A program made the translations under genes and the position numbers. A stretch of 64,000 nt of DNA from Lathyrus oleraceus. Lineage: Eukaryota; Streptophyta; Magnoliopsida; Fabales; Fabaceae. This document shows, piece after piece, positions 1-11,263 of this stretch (positions are counted from its first letter, which is position 1; each line of letters starts with the position of its first letter). The stretch spans positions 354,585,400-354,649,399 of the forward strand of contig NC_066579.1 in assembly GCF_024323335.1 (NCBI RefSeq), in the 5' to 3' direction. The notes under the pieces were generated by a model. That model saw only the letters and a program-made list of their open reading frames with translations. It made no database searches and had not been told where the DNA came from.

Positions 1-239
1 GATAAGTGGGTTGAGTGTTCTCCAAAGAATGTCTAAGAATGAAAAGCAACAACAAAACAATACTAACTTCTAACCTATTAACTACTAACTTTTAATTTCA
101 AGCCCTTTACTTTAATGCCATTTAATTCTAGCTTTTATACATTTTCCATTGTTCATATCATTCTAATTGTTTATGTTAATGCAATTTTCACTTTGTCCAC
201 TTGGACCATATTGTGTGATATATTTTGTTTGTGTATACT
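1..239 (+). mobile_element. Family-H Ogre-like LTR fragment (duplicated copy)
   Basis: Matches 6204-6442. In reverse complement it also resembles the LTR of the old Ogre on the right (around 54280-54525, e.g. the GTGGGTTGAGTGTTCTCC block). It ends in ATACT where the S LTR begins. The left part lies outside the window. There is no coding content. Confidence 0.75.
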
Positions 240-424
240 TGTCGCATTACGCGAAAAACCGGCGGGAAAACGAAAACAATAAAGCCGCCACCATACGTTA
301 TTTATCCCAAAAGAGGGAAAGGAACCGCTCGAAGTAAACCTGGAAAGGACGTGGTCTCGCGACCAGAGAGAGATGGGATTGGGAGTCGGTTATGCGAAGG
401 GAAGGTATTAGCACCCCTACGCAT

Positions 425-1024
425 CCGTCGTACTCGACGGGATCCACGCACAAAAGGAAGGATAAAGGTTGCTAAAAACTGCTCACAACATCAAACACTG
501 GCTAAAAAGAGACACAGAAAACAAAAGAAACTAACTCGGCAGGATATCGCATCCTGGGCCTACGTAGTCTGTCAAGCACAGACATCAGAGTCGACGTAGT
601 TCGGGACTAGGGGAAACGTGCTCACTAGGTTGTCGTATCCTATGCATACGTATCTTCTCGGACTAAAGAAGAATCAGAGCACTCGTAGCTCGGCTAACGC
701 ACGCCAAACAAAACCACACAGGAAACCGACTGCCAATCGCTGGACTTACGTCAGACTCCGCACAAACAGGCAAACATAGAAACCGAATGCCAATCGCTGG
801 ACTTACATCAGACTCCGAACCAAACAAACACACACGGGAAACCAAATGCCAATCGCTGGACTTACATCGGACTCCAAGCACACAACAAAAGGATACGGAA
901 TGCCAATCGCTGGTCTTACATCCATCTCCTAACACACACAAGACAAAACAAAAAGGGCGCCCGGAGAGATCAGCTCATCTCCTGCCTACGTACCTCATCT
1001 GGTATGAGGATCAGGGCGACGTAG
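425..1024 (-). other. Structured-RNA modules in R-U5 of S LTR (copy A)
   Basis: Four predicted foldings. (a) 425-440: arms CCGTCG/CGACGG around TACT (AGTA in the sense strand). (b) 560-599: outer stem CTACGT/ACGTAG, inner stem GTCTGT/ACAGAC. (c) 647-687: outer TACG/CGTA, inner TCTTCT/AGAAGA. (d) 986-1024: outer CTACGT/ACGTAG, inner CCTCAT/ATGAGG. Modules b-d share one layout: outer arm, hairpin, then an ATCAG-containing single strand, then outer arm. Their inner stems are unrelated in sequence. This is a structural inference from complementarity only. Confidence 0.6.
725..930. repeat. Four ~57-bp tandem units in S LTR
   Basis: The block TGCCAATCGCTGG starts at 731, 788, 847 and 901 (steps of 57, 59 and 54 bp), followed in each unit by CTTACRTC-like sequence. 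The same array recurs at 6928-7133. The young Ogre LTR has a related three-unit array at about 19020-19195. Confidence 0.85.
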
Positions 1025-2735
1025 TTCCCCTACGCAAGGACAAAGGACTTCTAACCTAACCAGAGACTGGGAAATGACATACTAGAAGGGAGACTAACTC
1101 GAGCCTAATAGTTATCATGCAATTTCACCATGGTCCTAGGTCAAGGTTTCTATCTAACTTGCACAGGGAGCAAGCTAAACCTAAACAGCACAAGCAAAGC
1201 AAACAATCACACAAATAGCACACACTATATACAAACAAAGTGGGCTCACACAAGGTTAGGCTGTGAAACACAAGCCAACTGGAATCGGGTGTAATTAGCT
1301 CTTAACCCTAACATTGAGAGTTATGGTGAAGCAGATGAAATGGGAAGTGAGGGTAAGACCTCACAGCTCTTATCCCTGGCCTGGGAGAGCTTCAGACAAA
1401 TGAAAGTGTGGGAGTTCAGAAAGTTGGAACTCTTCTCCACATATGACTGACTCAACAAAGATCTTGGGTTAATATCCACAATGCATCAACACAAGGTGTG
1501 TGAGCAAAGGGATGACACACTGAATAGCAGGAGATAGATTGCACATCTCTTTTATCTGCCAATTGCCTCATATAGAGATCTTTTCCTGCTTGGCACAAAA
1601 ATAAACAAACACAAGCATTGCCTCTTAAGGAGGACTTCAGACAAGTGCCTGCCCAAGTAACAGTACAAGTGTTCCAGACTACATGAAGTCAGTGAGTTAT
1701 ACCTCTAATTGTTAAGCAACCAAGAAAAGCAAAAGCAAGTTCACAATGAACTTAAGCAACTAATGTACCTGAAAACAATCCAACTCAGTCAGTACACAAC
1801 TCAAAAAGTCAAACAGACAGTTAAATGGTCAACAGTCAACAGACATTGTCAAACAAGCAAAGCAACCATGTGCAAGGCACAAGCTCAACTCAAATGGGCT
1901 AACAGCCACCTACAAAACAAGTCAAGATTAGTCAACATCAACCAAACAAACCAACTTAAGCAATGTGAACCAATCTCCTCAAGACCATATGCTTCTTATC
2001 CTGAAAACAAAGCTCAAACATAAGCACCAACCACTAGGACAAGGCCTAGGGTCAAAGAGGGAGAAATAATTCAAAAAAGAACATGAAAATTGACATGAAG
2101 CAACTTCAATCAATTAAGAACATCATCCAAAAGGTCTCATGTCAATAACATCAACCAAATTCATTTCACAAATCAAATAAGGCAAGGCATGCAAGTTCAA
2201 AGCTCATTGAGACAACAGAATGAACAAATCCACATTAATTCAAAAATGGTTCAATTAATTCCAAGAAAAATCATGGCTAAACAGAGCACATAACATGATC
2301 AGCACACCAAAAATCAAGGCATTTGGACAAGTTTAAGCATGGTAATCAAATTCATCAAGTCAAGGTAACCAAAACAAGCTCAAATCGGACACAATTTGAT
2401 ACATCAACTTAGCACAAGCCTAAAACAGAATTGACAAATGGTAAAGACCTCAAACCAAAGCCACAATAAACTTCAATGTGTCTAGAATCAATGTGCAAAA
2501 TTTCACATCCATATGATAAACAACCAACATTTCAAAAATCATGGAAGTTCAAGACTATTCAAAAGTGCACAAATGATCATCCAGAAAGAAATATCCCAAA
2601 CAAATCAGAAATGAATCCAAAAATTCACAGAAATTAATGATCAACCACAACATCCAGAAGAAGTATCATACAAAAAATCACATTAATTGGAGTTCATTTG
2701 GCATGGAAAAGAAATTCATCAAGGTGAGGAAGAAA

Positions 2736-2760
2736 AGGTGTGACACACATTGTCACACCT
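2736..2760. other. Conserved LTR hairpin, 10-bp stem
   Basis: Perfect arms AGGTGTGACA and TGTCACACCT around CACAT. Copy B is at 8939-8963. The young Ogre LTR has the same hairpin with a 9-bp stem and CAAAT loop at 21312-21334 (and 40687-40709). Retention of the arms in two diverged LTRs suggests function; the function is unknown. Confidence 0.65.
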
Positions 2761-3196
2761 ACATTAACATGAGCATATCTCAACAACCATAAATGCTAAA
2801 AATGCAAACTCAACACCAAAATATCCAGCAAGATGTCTAGTTTAAGCATACCAAATTTCAAGAGTATTGGATTAAAACTCATCATTTCACAAAGCAAATG
2901 GCAACGTAGGTCAAGAAAACACATGCATACACAAATCCTAAGCCAAAACATTTTTCAACCGTGCACAATTTCTGGAAAAATAGCCAAAAAATACTAGACA
3001 TGATGAGGATCAAGATGCAAAAAACCACACATTAATTGGATCAACATTGATTGAGTTATGATTTTTGGAAGTGAAGAAAGAAAAAGAAACATGAAGCACA
3101 TAACATGAATGGCATATGGAATAAATGGATAAAATGCAAAATGCCAATTTGAAAAAGCCTTCGCCCGGATTCGAACAGAAGAGACATTTGAAATGA

Positions 3197-3221
3197 GGTG
3201 CGTTTCCTAATGAAACGCACC
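3197..3221. other. LTR hairpin, 10-bp stem
   Basis: Perfect arms GGTGCGTTTC and GAAACGCACC around CTAAT; duplicated at 9400-9424. It lies about 120 bp before the S/X chimera junction. The young Ogre LTR has a weaker CAAAAC/GTTTTG pairing at a comparable place (near 21723). Confidence 0.55.
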
Positions 3222-3610
3222 GTTTCATTTAAGTCTATGTGGCAATGCAAAGCGTTCCTGGCCAATCAATCTGCCATGCAGGAGACACGTGGTCCAGTAC
3301 ATGTTCATTAACACAAAAACACATGCATCAAGCGCTTGAATAGGTTAGGAAAATATTTTTGTATTTTTTGAATATTAAAAACTATTTAAAATGAATTAAA
3401 AATAACTAGAAAAGAGAAAATTCATAAAAAATACCAAATGATAAAATAAAAAATATTAAAAATCAGAAATAGAAACTAGAGTTTATTTGGGAAATAATGC
3501 AATTGGTCTCATATTTTATGGAATTAAAATGAGAGAGATATGATTTTTTGAAATAAAAGGAAATAAACAAAATAAAAACAGAAATTAGAAAAATGCAAAA
3601 AAACGAGAGC

Positions 3611-3651
3611 CCTTGGATCTGAGCTCATTAATTGAGCTGGCAGATCCAAGG
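3611..3651. other. Large U3 hairpin in X LTR
   Basis: Arms CCTTGGATCTG (3611-3621) and CAGATCCAAGG (3641-3651) are perfectly complementary. Inside them AGCTCA and TGAGCT pair again. The W fragment has an equivalent hairpin (55523-55564) with changed but still complementary arms. Confidence 0.65.
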
Positions 3652-4361
3652 ATCCAGAGGCGCGCGCTCACGAAACACCACAGTCAATGCGTGCACACGT
3701 GAAGAAATTAAAGGTCATAACAAGCAACGCTCCTGATTGCATCTGGAAATCAGATCAAGCGGTCCAGATTCAAACTGGACACGATGAAGCCACCAGAAAC
3801 TTCATCTTCTCCGGTGAGCTTCCTAGATTCCGGCCATGTTCAAAAAATGCAGAAACGCAAATGGCCACCAAATGAGGCGATCTATATATCAATCGAAAGA
3901 GGAAGTGATGTACATCACTCCTATACCATGCACTTCCACTCTAGATCCCTATAAATGGAGAAATCAGAGCTGGAAGTATGATGGTGTTCATCATGAACTT
4001 CATGTTTTTGCAAAATTGAAAGCACAAATCAAATGCCTCTATTGAGAGGACTTCATCCAACATTAGATCCATGCAAAAAAGTCCATGGATGAAGAGAATC
4101 GAGGAAATTACCAGTTGGAGTGCAAGCTTGAGTTCTGGTGAATGGAGCACGATACCTTGCTTGCTTTATCAAAACAGAAGTCCAATGGATGAAGATGAAG
4201 AGGTCTATGAACTTTTAGATCAAAGAAAACAGTCGAGGAAACTGAATTCTAGATCTGAAATTTTTAGAGAAAAGAGAGAGTTCCTTTGAGTGTGGTTGAG
4301 GATTCAATTCAGCAGAGGTTCAGGCGCCTTCAGGTTAGTGAAATGAAGCTCATATGCAATG

Positions 4362-4370
4362 TATTTATAG
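4362..4370 (-). promoter_or_regulatory. TATA box of X LTR
   Basis: The minus strand reads CTATAAATA, a consensus plant TATA box. Transcription would start about 30 bp further left, which sets the U3/R border near 4335. Confidence 0.55.
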
Positions 4371-5649
4371 GCAAGGCAATGCTGAATGCATGATTTCAAA
4401 TTTGCATGAATGGAAAGGGCCTCCATGCATGGGCCTATACAGGCGCATGGAGGGCCCAATTCCACTTGGTTTTGGCAGCTGATCATCATCATGTACGTTT
4501 TGGACGTTCAGATGAGGTATATTTGGATCATGCATGGCAATTGAAGTGATTTTCACAAAATGCATTATTACATTGAAGCCTTCGAAAATGCCATGTCCAA
4601 AATCAAAATGCAAGCTTATGAGTAATGGTTGGAAAGCTTATTGCATAAGGAACAAATGTCATGTTGATCAAAATTTCATTTGGGCCTTGGAAATTAGTGA
4701 AATTTGAGCTTGACGGGTGATGTGCAAAACATGTCAAGGCAAGGTTTCTAAAATTGACCAACTTTCAAGACCTTCTGTTTTGATGATGCATCTCCAAATG
4801 GAAAAACCTCCAACATCAAAGTTGTATATCTTCTCAAGACACTCAAAATTAACTTAAAATTTGCATCATTTGGATTTTTTATGAAGAAGTTATGGGCACT
4901 TGAAGTTGGACTTTTTTGACTTTTAATGCCTTTGGTCAAAAAAGACCTATAATGTATTGCCTTATCACATGTATTTTCTTTGAGATTTTGAAATTTTGTC
5001 CAACACAACATTTGAAGTAGATATCTTAAGCTTTCCAATTCATTTGATCTCACCTCAAAATCATACAAAATGAGTCAGTTATGTCCTTGGGAAGTTGACC
5101 CAAAATTAGGGTTTCAGTCAAAATGAGCTATAATGTATTGGAGTGGCAGATGGTCTTTCAAGCTTCAAATAAATTTTTGATGAACATGAAAGTTTTTAAT
5201 ATTGTCCTTAAGAACATTTTTGCTTTTGGAACCATCTCCATTTGACCAACACATGAAAAGTTAGGTCTCAGTGCATTTCAAAATAGTAAGATGAATTGAC
5301 TGATCAACTTCTCAAGTCCATGACTCATACCTTGAATAATTGATGATTGAGGATACTCAAATAAGTTCAAATATGCATGAAATTATGAATTAAAGAACTT
5401 CCCTTGATTATATTTGACCATGAGCTGAGGTTACTTCATGAGCAAGGCATTGTGATGCACAGATGAATTAGGGTTTCCTTGGGAAACAATCCTCAAGCCC
5501 TTTGGTTTACTTTGATCAAACATGATGAATTAAGATACTAGGGAGGCATATTTGATGTATGAGAGCTTTGGGAACCATTACCATGCTTGCTTTCTCCTCC
5601 TCTTGACCATGTCTTTGTACCAATGACCTCCTAGAAGCTTTTGACCTTG

Positions 5650-6133
5650 TGGTTACTCAAGCTACAAACAAAAGATGTTAGTGACATATTTTTGTGCTTT
5701 TGGTTAGTGAATAAAAATGAGAAAAGCAAGGATATACAATTCAAGCATGCTTGGTGATCTCAAACCACTCACAAAGAGTCCCACCCAAAGTCAAGGGGAA
5801 CCAAGATGCTTATGATCCTTGAGGCTTATGCAAATGCAATGTTATGATGCCATGAGGGGTCTTAGGGACAAAATTAGGGTCTTACACAAGGGATCTCATG
5901 ATTGCTTAAGCTTCAAAACAAACAAGTTAGTGACATATTTTTGTGCTTTTGATTAGTAAACAAAATAAGGAAAGCAATAATATACAATTCAAGCATGCTT
6001 GGTGGTCTCAAACCAACTCACACAAGTCCCAACCCAAGGGTAAATGAACCAAGATGCTATGATCCTTGAGGCAATGCAATGAGCAATGATATGATGCCAT
6101 GAGGGATCTTAGGGTCAAAATTAGGGTCTTACA
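5650..6133. repeat. Tandem duplication of the X LTR terminus (~249 bp)
   Basis: Two diverged copies of about 249 bp (GTTAGTGACATATTT at 5677 and 5926). Each ends in AAATTAGGGTCTTACA (5886 and 6133). The LTR therefore carries two terminus-like ends, one internal. Confidence 0.75.
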
Positions 6134-6442
6134 GGTATTGTGTGGAAACTTGGCCTTCTTTCCTTCCTTTGGAAGATGTTTTGGCTCAAGGACTCATGCT
6201 TGTGATAAGTGGGTTGAGTGTTCTCCAAAGAATGTCTAAGAATGAAAAGCAACAACAAAACAATACTAACTTCTAACCTATTAACTACTAACTTTTAATT
6301 TCAAGCCCTTTACTTTAATGCCATTTAATTCTAGCTTTTATACATTTTCCATTGTTCATATCATTCTAATTGTTTATGTTAATGCAATTTTCACTTTGTC
6401 CACTTGGACCATATTGTGTGATATATTTTGTTTGTGTATACT
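6134..6442 (+). mobile_element. Family-H LTR, first part (interrupted)
   Basis: Reverse complement resembles 54290-54595 of the old Ogre LTR (shared TATTGTGTGGAAACTTGGCC). It starts next to X at GGTATTG, lacking about 20 bp of the H terminus. It is interrupted by the S solo LTR at 6443 and resumes at 11259. Confidence 0.8.
6438..6442. repeat. Target-site duplication (left) of S solo LTR
   Basis: ATACT immediately before the LTR terminus. Confidence 0.85.
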
Positions 6443-9400
6443 TGTCGCATTACGCGAAAAACCGGCGGGAAAACGAAAACAATAAAGCCGCCACCATACG
6501 TTATTTATCCCAAAAGAGGGAAAGGAACCGCTCGAAGTAAACCTGGAAAGGACGTGGTCTCGCGACCAGAGAGAGATGGGATTGGGAGTCGGTTATGCGA
6601 AGGGAAGGTATTAGCACCCCTACGCATCCGTCGTACTCGACGGGATCCACGCACAAAAGGAAGGATAAAGGTTGCTAAAAACTGCTCACAACATCAAACA
6701 CTGGCTAAAAAGAGACACAGAAAACAAAAGAAACTAACTCGGCAGGATATCGCATCCTGGGCCTACGTAGTCTGTCAAGCACAGACATCAGAGTCGACGT
6801 AGTTCGGGACTAGGGGAAACGTGCTCACTAGGTTGTCGTATCCTATGCATACGTATCTTCTCGGACTAAAGAAGAATCAGAGCACTCGTAGCTCGGCTAA
6901 CGCACGCCAAACAAAACCACACAGGAAACCGACTGCCAATCGCTGGACTTACGTCAGACTCCGCACAAACAGGCAAACATAGAAACCGAATGCCAATCGC
7001 TGGACTTACATCAGACTCCGAACCAAACAAACACACACGGGAAACCAAATGCCAATCGCTGGACTTACATCGGACTCCAAGCACACAACAAAAGGATACG
7101 GAATGCCAATCGCTGGTCTTACATCCATCTCCTAACACACACAAGACAAAACAAAAAGGGCGCCCGGAGAGATCAGCTCATCTCCTGCCTACGTACCTCA
7201 TCTGGTATGAGGATCAGGGCGACGTAGTTCCCCTACGCAAGGACAAAGGACTTCTAACCTAACCAGAGACTGGGAAATGACATACTAGAAGGGAGACTAA
7301 CTCGAGCCTAATAGTTATCATGCAATTTCACCATGGTCCTAGGTCAAGGTTTCTATCTAACTTGCACAGGGAGCAAGCTAAACCTAAACAGCACAAGCAA
7401 AGCAAACAATCACACAAATAGCACACACTATATACAAACAAAGTGGGCTCACACAAGGTTAGGCTGTGAAACACAAGCCAACTGGAATCGGGTGTAATTA
7501 GCTCTTAACCCTAACATTGAGAGTTATGGTGAAGCAGATGAAATGGGAAGTGAGGGTAAGACCTCACAGCTCTTATCCCTGGCCTGGGAGAGCTTCAGAC
7601 AAATGAAAGTGTGGGAGTTCAGAAAGTTGGAACTCTTCTCCACATATGACTGACTCAACAAAGATCTTGGGTTAATATCCACAATGCATCAACACAAGGT
7701 GTGTGAGCAAAGGGATGACACACTGAATAGCAGGAGATAGATTGCACATCTCTTTTATCTGCCAATTGCCTCATATAGAGATCTTTTCCTGCTTGGCACA
7801 AAAATAAACAAACACAAGCATTGCCTCTTAAGGAGGACTTCAGACAAGTGCCTGCCCAAGTAACAGTACAAGTGTTCCAGACTACATGAAGTCAGTGAGT
7901 TATACCTCTAATTGTTAAGCAACCAAGAAAAGCAAAAGCAAGTTCACAATGAACTTAAGCAACTAATGTACCTGAAAACAATCCAACTCAGTCAGTACAC
8001 AACTCAAAAAGTCAAACAGACAGTTAAATGGTCAACAGTCAACAGACATTGTCAAACAAGCAAAGCAACCATGTGCAAGGCACAAGCTCAACTCAAATGG
8101 GCTAACAGCCACCTACAAAACAAGTCAAGATTAGTCAACATCAACCAAACAAACCAACTTAAGCAATGTGAACCAATCTCCTCAAGACCATATGCTTCTT
8201 ATCCTGAAAACAAAGCTCAAACATAAGCACCAACCACTAGGACAAGGCCTAGGGTCAAAGAGGGAGAAATAATTCAAAAAAGAACATGAAAATTGACATG
8301 AAGCAACTTCAATCAATTAAGAACATCATCCAAAAGGTCTCATGTCAATAACATCAACCAAATTCATTTCACAAATCAAATAAGGCAAGGCATGCAAGTT
8401 CAAAGCTCATTGAGACAACAGAATGAACAAATCCACATTAATTCAAAAATGGTTCAATTAATTCCAAGAAAAATCATGGCTAAACAGAGCACATAACATG
8501 ATCAGCACACCAAAAATCAAGGCATTTGGACAAGTTTAAGCATGGTAATCAAATTCATCAAGTCAAGGTAACCAAAACAAGCTCAAATCGGACACAATTT
8601 GATACATCAACTTAGCACAAGCCTAAAACAGAATTGACAAATGGTAAAGACCTCAAACCAAAGCCACAATAAACTTCAATGTGTCTAGAATCAATGTGCA
8701 AAATTTCACATCCATATGATAAACAACCAACATTTCAAAAATCATGGAAGTTCAAGACTATTCAAAAGTGCACAAATGATCATCCAGAAAGAAATATCCC
8801 AAACAAATCAGAAATGAATCCAAAAATTCACAGAAATTAATGATCAACCACAACATCCAGAAGAAGTATCATACAAAAAATCACATTAATTGGAGTTCAT
8901 TTGGCATGGAAAAGAAATTCATCAAGGTGAGGAAGAAAAGGTGTGACACACATTGTCACACCTACATTAACATGAGCATATCTCAACAACCATAAATGCT
9001 AAAAATGCAAACTCAACACCAAAATATCCAGCAAGATGTCTAGTTTAAGCATACCAAATTTCAAGAGTATTGGATTAAAACTCATCATTTCACAAAGCAA
9101 ATGGCAACGTAGGTCAAGAAAACACATGCATACACAAATCCTAAGCCAAAACATTTTTCAACCGTGCACAATTTCTGGAAAAATAGCCAAAAAATACTAG
9201 ACATGATGAGGATCAAGATGCAAAAAACCACACATTAATTGGATCAACATTGATTGAGTTATGATTTTTGGAAGTGAAGAAAGAAAAAGAAACATGAAGC
9301 ACATAACATGAATGGCATATGGAATAAATGGATAAAATGCAAAATGCCAATTTGAAAAAGCCTTCGCCCGGATTCGAACAGAAGAGACATTTGAAATGAG

Positions 9401-11258
9401 GTGCGTTTCCTAATGAAACGCACCGTTTCATTTAAGTCTATGTGGCAATGCAAAGCGTTCCTGGCCAATCAATCTGCCATGCAGGAGACACGTGGTCCAG
9501 TACATGTTCATTAACACAAAAACACATGCATCAAGCGCTTGAACGGATCAAATAACAATCTGGACATGAAAACCTAACACATTCATACACATTCATCGTG
9601 TTCTTGAGGCTCAAGAACAAAAGTGTCCAGAAATCAAAAACCAACACATCATTATGTTCATCTTTCCACGTACATTAACATGCCATGCTTAATTTGTCCT
9701 AAATCCACATATATCAAACGATTCGAGCAAAAGAAGTTTCACATGTCAAACTTAGATCTAGCATATCTCACTCATTTCTGCATGGATTTCATGGATCTAA
9801 AGCTCAGCATAACCACCAATGAAAGATCTACAATATGCACATAACTATTTCATGAATTATGAGAGTCGAATTCTGACCTTCAAGAAGATGCAAAAGTGGA
9901 TTTGGTTGATTCAATCCTTGCTAAGCACAAACAGATGCTCCAACACTTTTGTATGATTGAATGGATGAATGCTCGATGCTTAACCTTGCACGATTTGGCC
10001 AGAAACTCCAACTGCCATGGATGAGTGTGAACTTCAACAGCCTCAAATATGCACGAAACTTGATGGATCTTGCTTCAATCTACCTCTCCAATGCTTCTAG
10101 GTGAAGAATCAACCAAGGAAAAGGCAATGTATATGAAGAAAACTGAAGAAAAAGTGAGAGAACAAAGTGAGAGAACAAAGTGAAGAAAATTTTCAGATCT
10201 GAGAATTATGATGTGTTAATCTAATTTTCTATTATGATTTCACTTATATATGATCTGTTAATGATGCTCTTAATCCCAATTAAGCCAATGCAATTGGAAT
10301 TAGTGAAAAGAGAGTGTTTATGCAAATTGGCCAATGCACCCTTATGTATGAAATGGCAATGTAACAGTACCCGAATTTGGCCTTGGAATCAATTCAAATG
10401 CTGTTTAGAAGCTAATGCAAGTGGTGGGAAGTGAAAATAATGCATAATTTTTGAATTTAAACTTTCCCTCCAAAATTCAAATGAAAAGTCAAATATTTTT
10501 GTGATCAAAATGCATGGCTCATGATGCATGAATTGGATAGTGCATGTCAAGATATGAATGTACAAAAAAAAGAACCACTCCATTTGGCCTTATGGTTTGA
10601 AAGTTATGCATTCTTGAAGTTCAAGTTAGCTTGGCAATGATTGATCCATATCTTTTCAACCATACATGAGAAATTCATGTTCTTGGGCTTTTTGGAAATG
10701 GGAGAACAAGATATTCAACTTTCATGTTGGAAAAATTTCATTTGAAGCTTGCTTTATGATGTAATCTTGAGGAGAAGACCTTTCCATTTTTGGCAATTTC
10801 AAATTACAGGTCACTTACTATTTTTGGAAACTTTTCATCTGACCTCAAATTCTTCATTGTTGATATTTGAAATGTCAAATGAGACTTGTATGGACATGAA
10901 TGAGGCCTCTCTAACCATCTCCCACCTTCAAATCCATGATTGAACTGACAGTTGACTTTGGTTGACTTTCTAGGGTTTCAGATGAATTGCATCTTGACTG
11001 ATGAGCTTTGAACCTTCAATGCTTAACCAAATCACTTCAACATGATCCCTAGGTCACATGAACTCATTGAACCAACCTTAGGGCTTTGCTTCCACAGAAA
11101 ATGCACTTGCTTGCTTGCACAACTGAATCTCCTGACCTGTCTTGACAGATGACTTGGTGGACTATGCAAATGATAATGCAATGAGCTATGCAATGGACAT
11201 AATGACCTAAAATGAAAATGTATGTACAAAATGGGAGGTGCAAATTTGAGGTGCTACA
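6443..11258 (-). mobile_element. S-type Ogre solo LTR, complete (4816 bp)
   Basis: Plus-strand limits TGTCGCATTACG...AGGTGCTACA (TG...CA) match the young Ogre LTR termini. It is flanked by the 5-bp direct repeat ATACT (6438-6442 and 11259-11263). No internal region is present, so this is a solo LTR left by LTR-LTR recombination inside a family-H LTR. A minus-strand TATATAAG at about 10243-10252 may be its TATA box. The first 3.1 kb is part of the tandem duplication. Confidence 0.9.
6628..7227 (-). other. Structured-RNA modules in R-U5 of S LTR (copy B)
   Basis: Same four foldings as at 425-1024, shifted by 6203 bp: AGTA-loop hairpin 6628-6643 and stem-within-stem modules at 6763-6802, 6850-6890 and 7189-7227. 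Confidence 0.6.
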
Positions 11259-11263
11259 ATACT
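11259..11263. repeat. Target-site duplication (right) of S solo LTR
   Basis: ATACT immediately after the LTR terminus. Confidence 0.85.

Larger units (their letters stand above)
1..3340. repeat. Tandem duplication, copy A (6203-bp period)
   Basis: This stretch recurs at 6204-9543 at a constant offset of 6203 bp. Every segment I compared by eye was identical, and all open frames translate identically in both copies. It holds the end of a family-H LTR fragment and the first 3.1 kb of an S-type Ogre LTR. Identity stops abruptly after the shared GCGCTTGAA at 3340 / 9543. The duplication is best explained by unequal crossing-over between two related LTRs. An assembly duplication is the main alternative. 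Confidence 0.9.
240..3340 (-). mobile_element. S-type Ogre LTR, truncated and fused to X LTR
   Basis: Begins on the plus strand with TGTCGCATTACGCG, the same terminus as the young Ogre LTR at 18523 (TGTCGCATCGCGCG). This makes it the 3' end of a minus-oriented LTR. It carries the shared R-U5 signature (GGTATTAGCACCCC near 406), four ~57-bp tandem units at about 725-930, and two perfect hairpins at 2736-2760 and 3197-3221. After 3340 the sequence switches to a different LTR type, so this is the R/U5 part of a chimeric LTR. The frames at 225-599 and 1709-2023 look non-coding. Confidence 0.8.
3341..6133 (-). mobile_element. X-type Ogre-like LTR, U3-side part
   Basis: Minus-oriented LTR part ending on the plus strand in GGGTCTTACA (minus-strand start TGTAAGACCC, a common LTR terminus in legumes). 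It includes a TATA box at 4362-4370 on the minus strand and a U3 of about 1.8 kb. It differs from the equivalent part of the S LTR (9544-11258), so 240-6133 is a chimera of two LTR types. Its sequence and strand resemble fragment W (54614-56013). The flank at 6134 (GGTAT) should be its target duplication, but the other end is outside the window. Confidence 0.7.
6204..9543. repeat. Tandem duplication, copy B
   Basis: Second copy of 1-3340. This copy sits in what looks like the original context: a complete solo LTR (6443-11258) with matching target duplication. The right breakpoint lies inside the S LTR at 9543, and the right breakpoint of the other copy is the S/X chimera junction at 3340. Confidence 0.9.

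Noticed and set aside
225..599. 124-aa plus-strand open frame, repeated at 6428-6802
   Set aside because: It lies in LTR R-U5 antisense to the element, covers the structured modules and is not kept as a protein in the young Ogre LTR. The duplicate is due to the tandem duplication.
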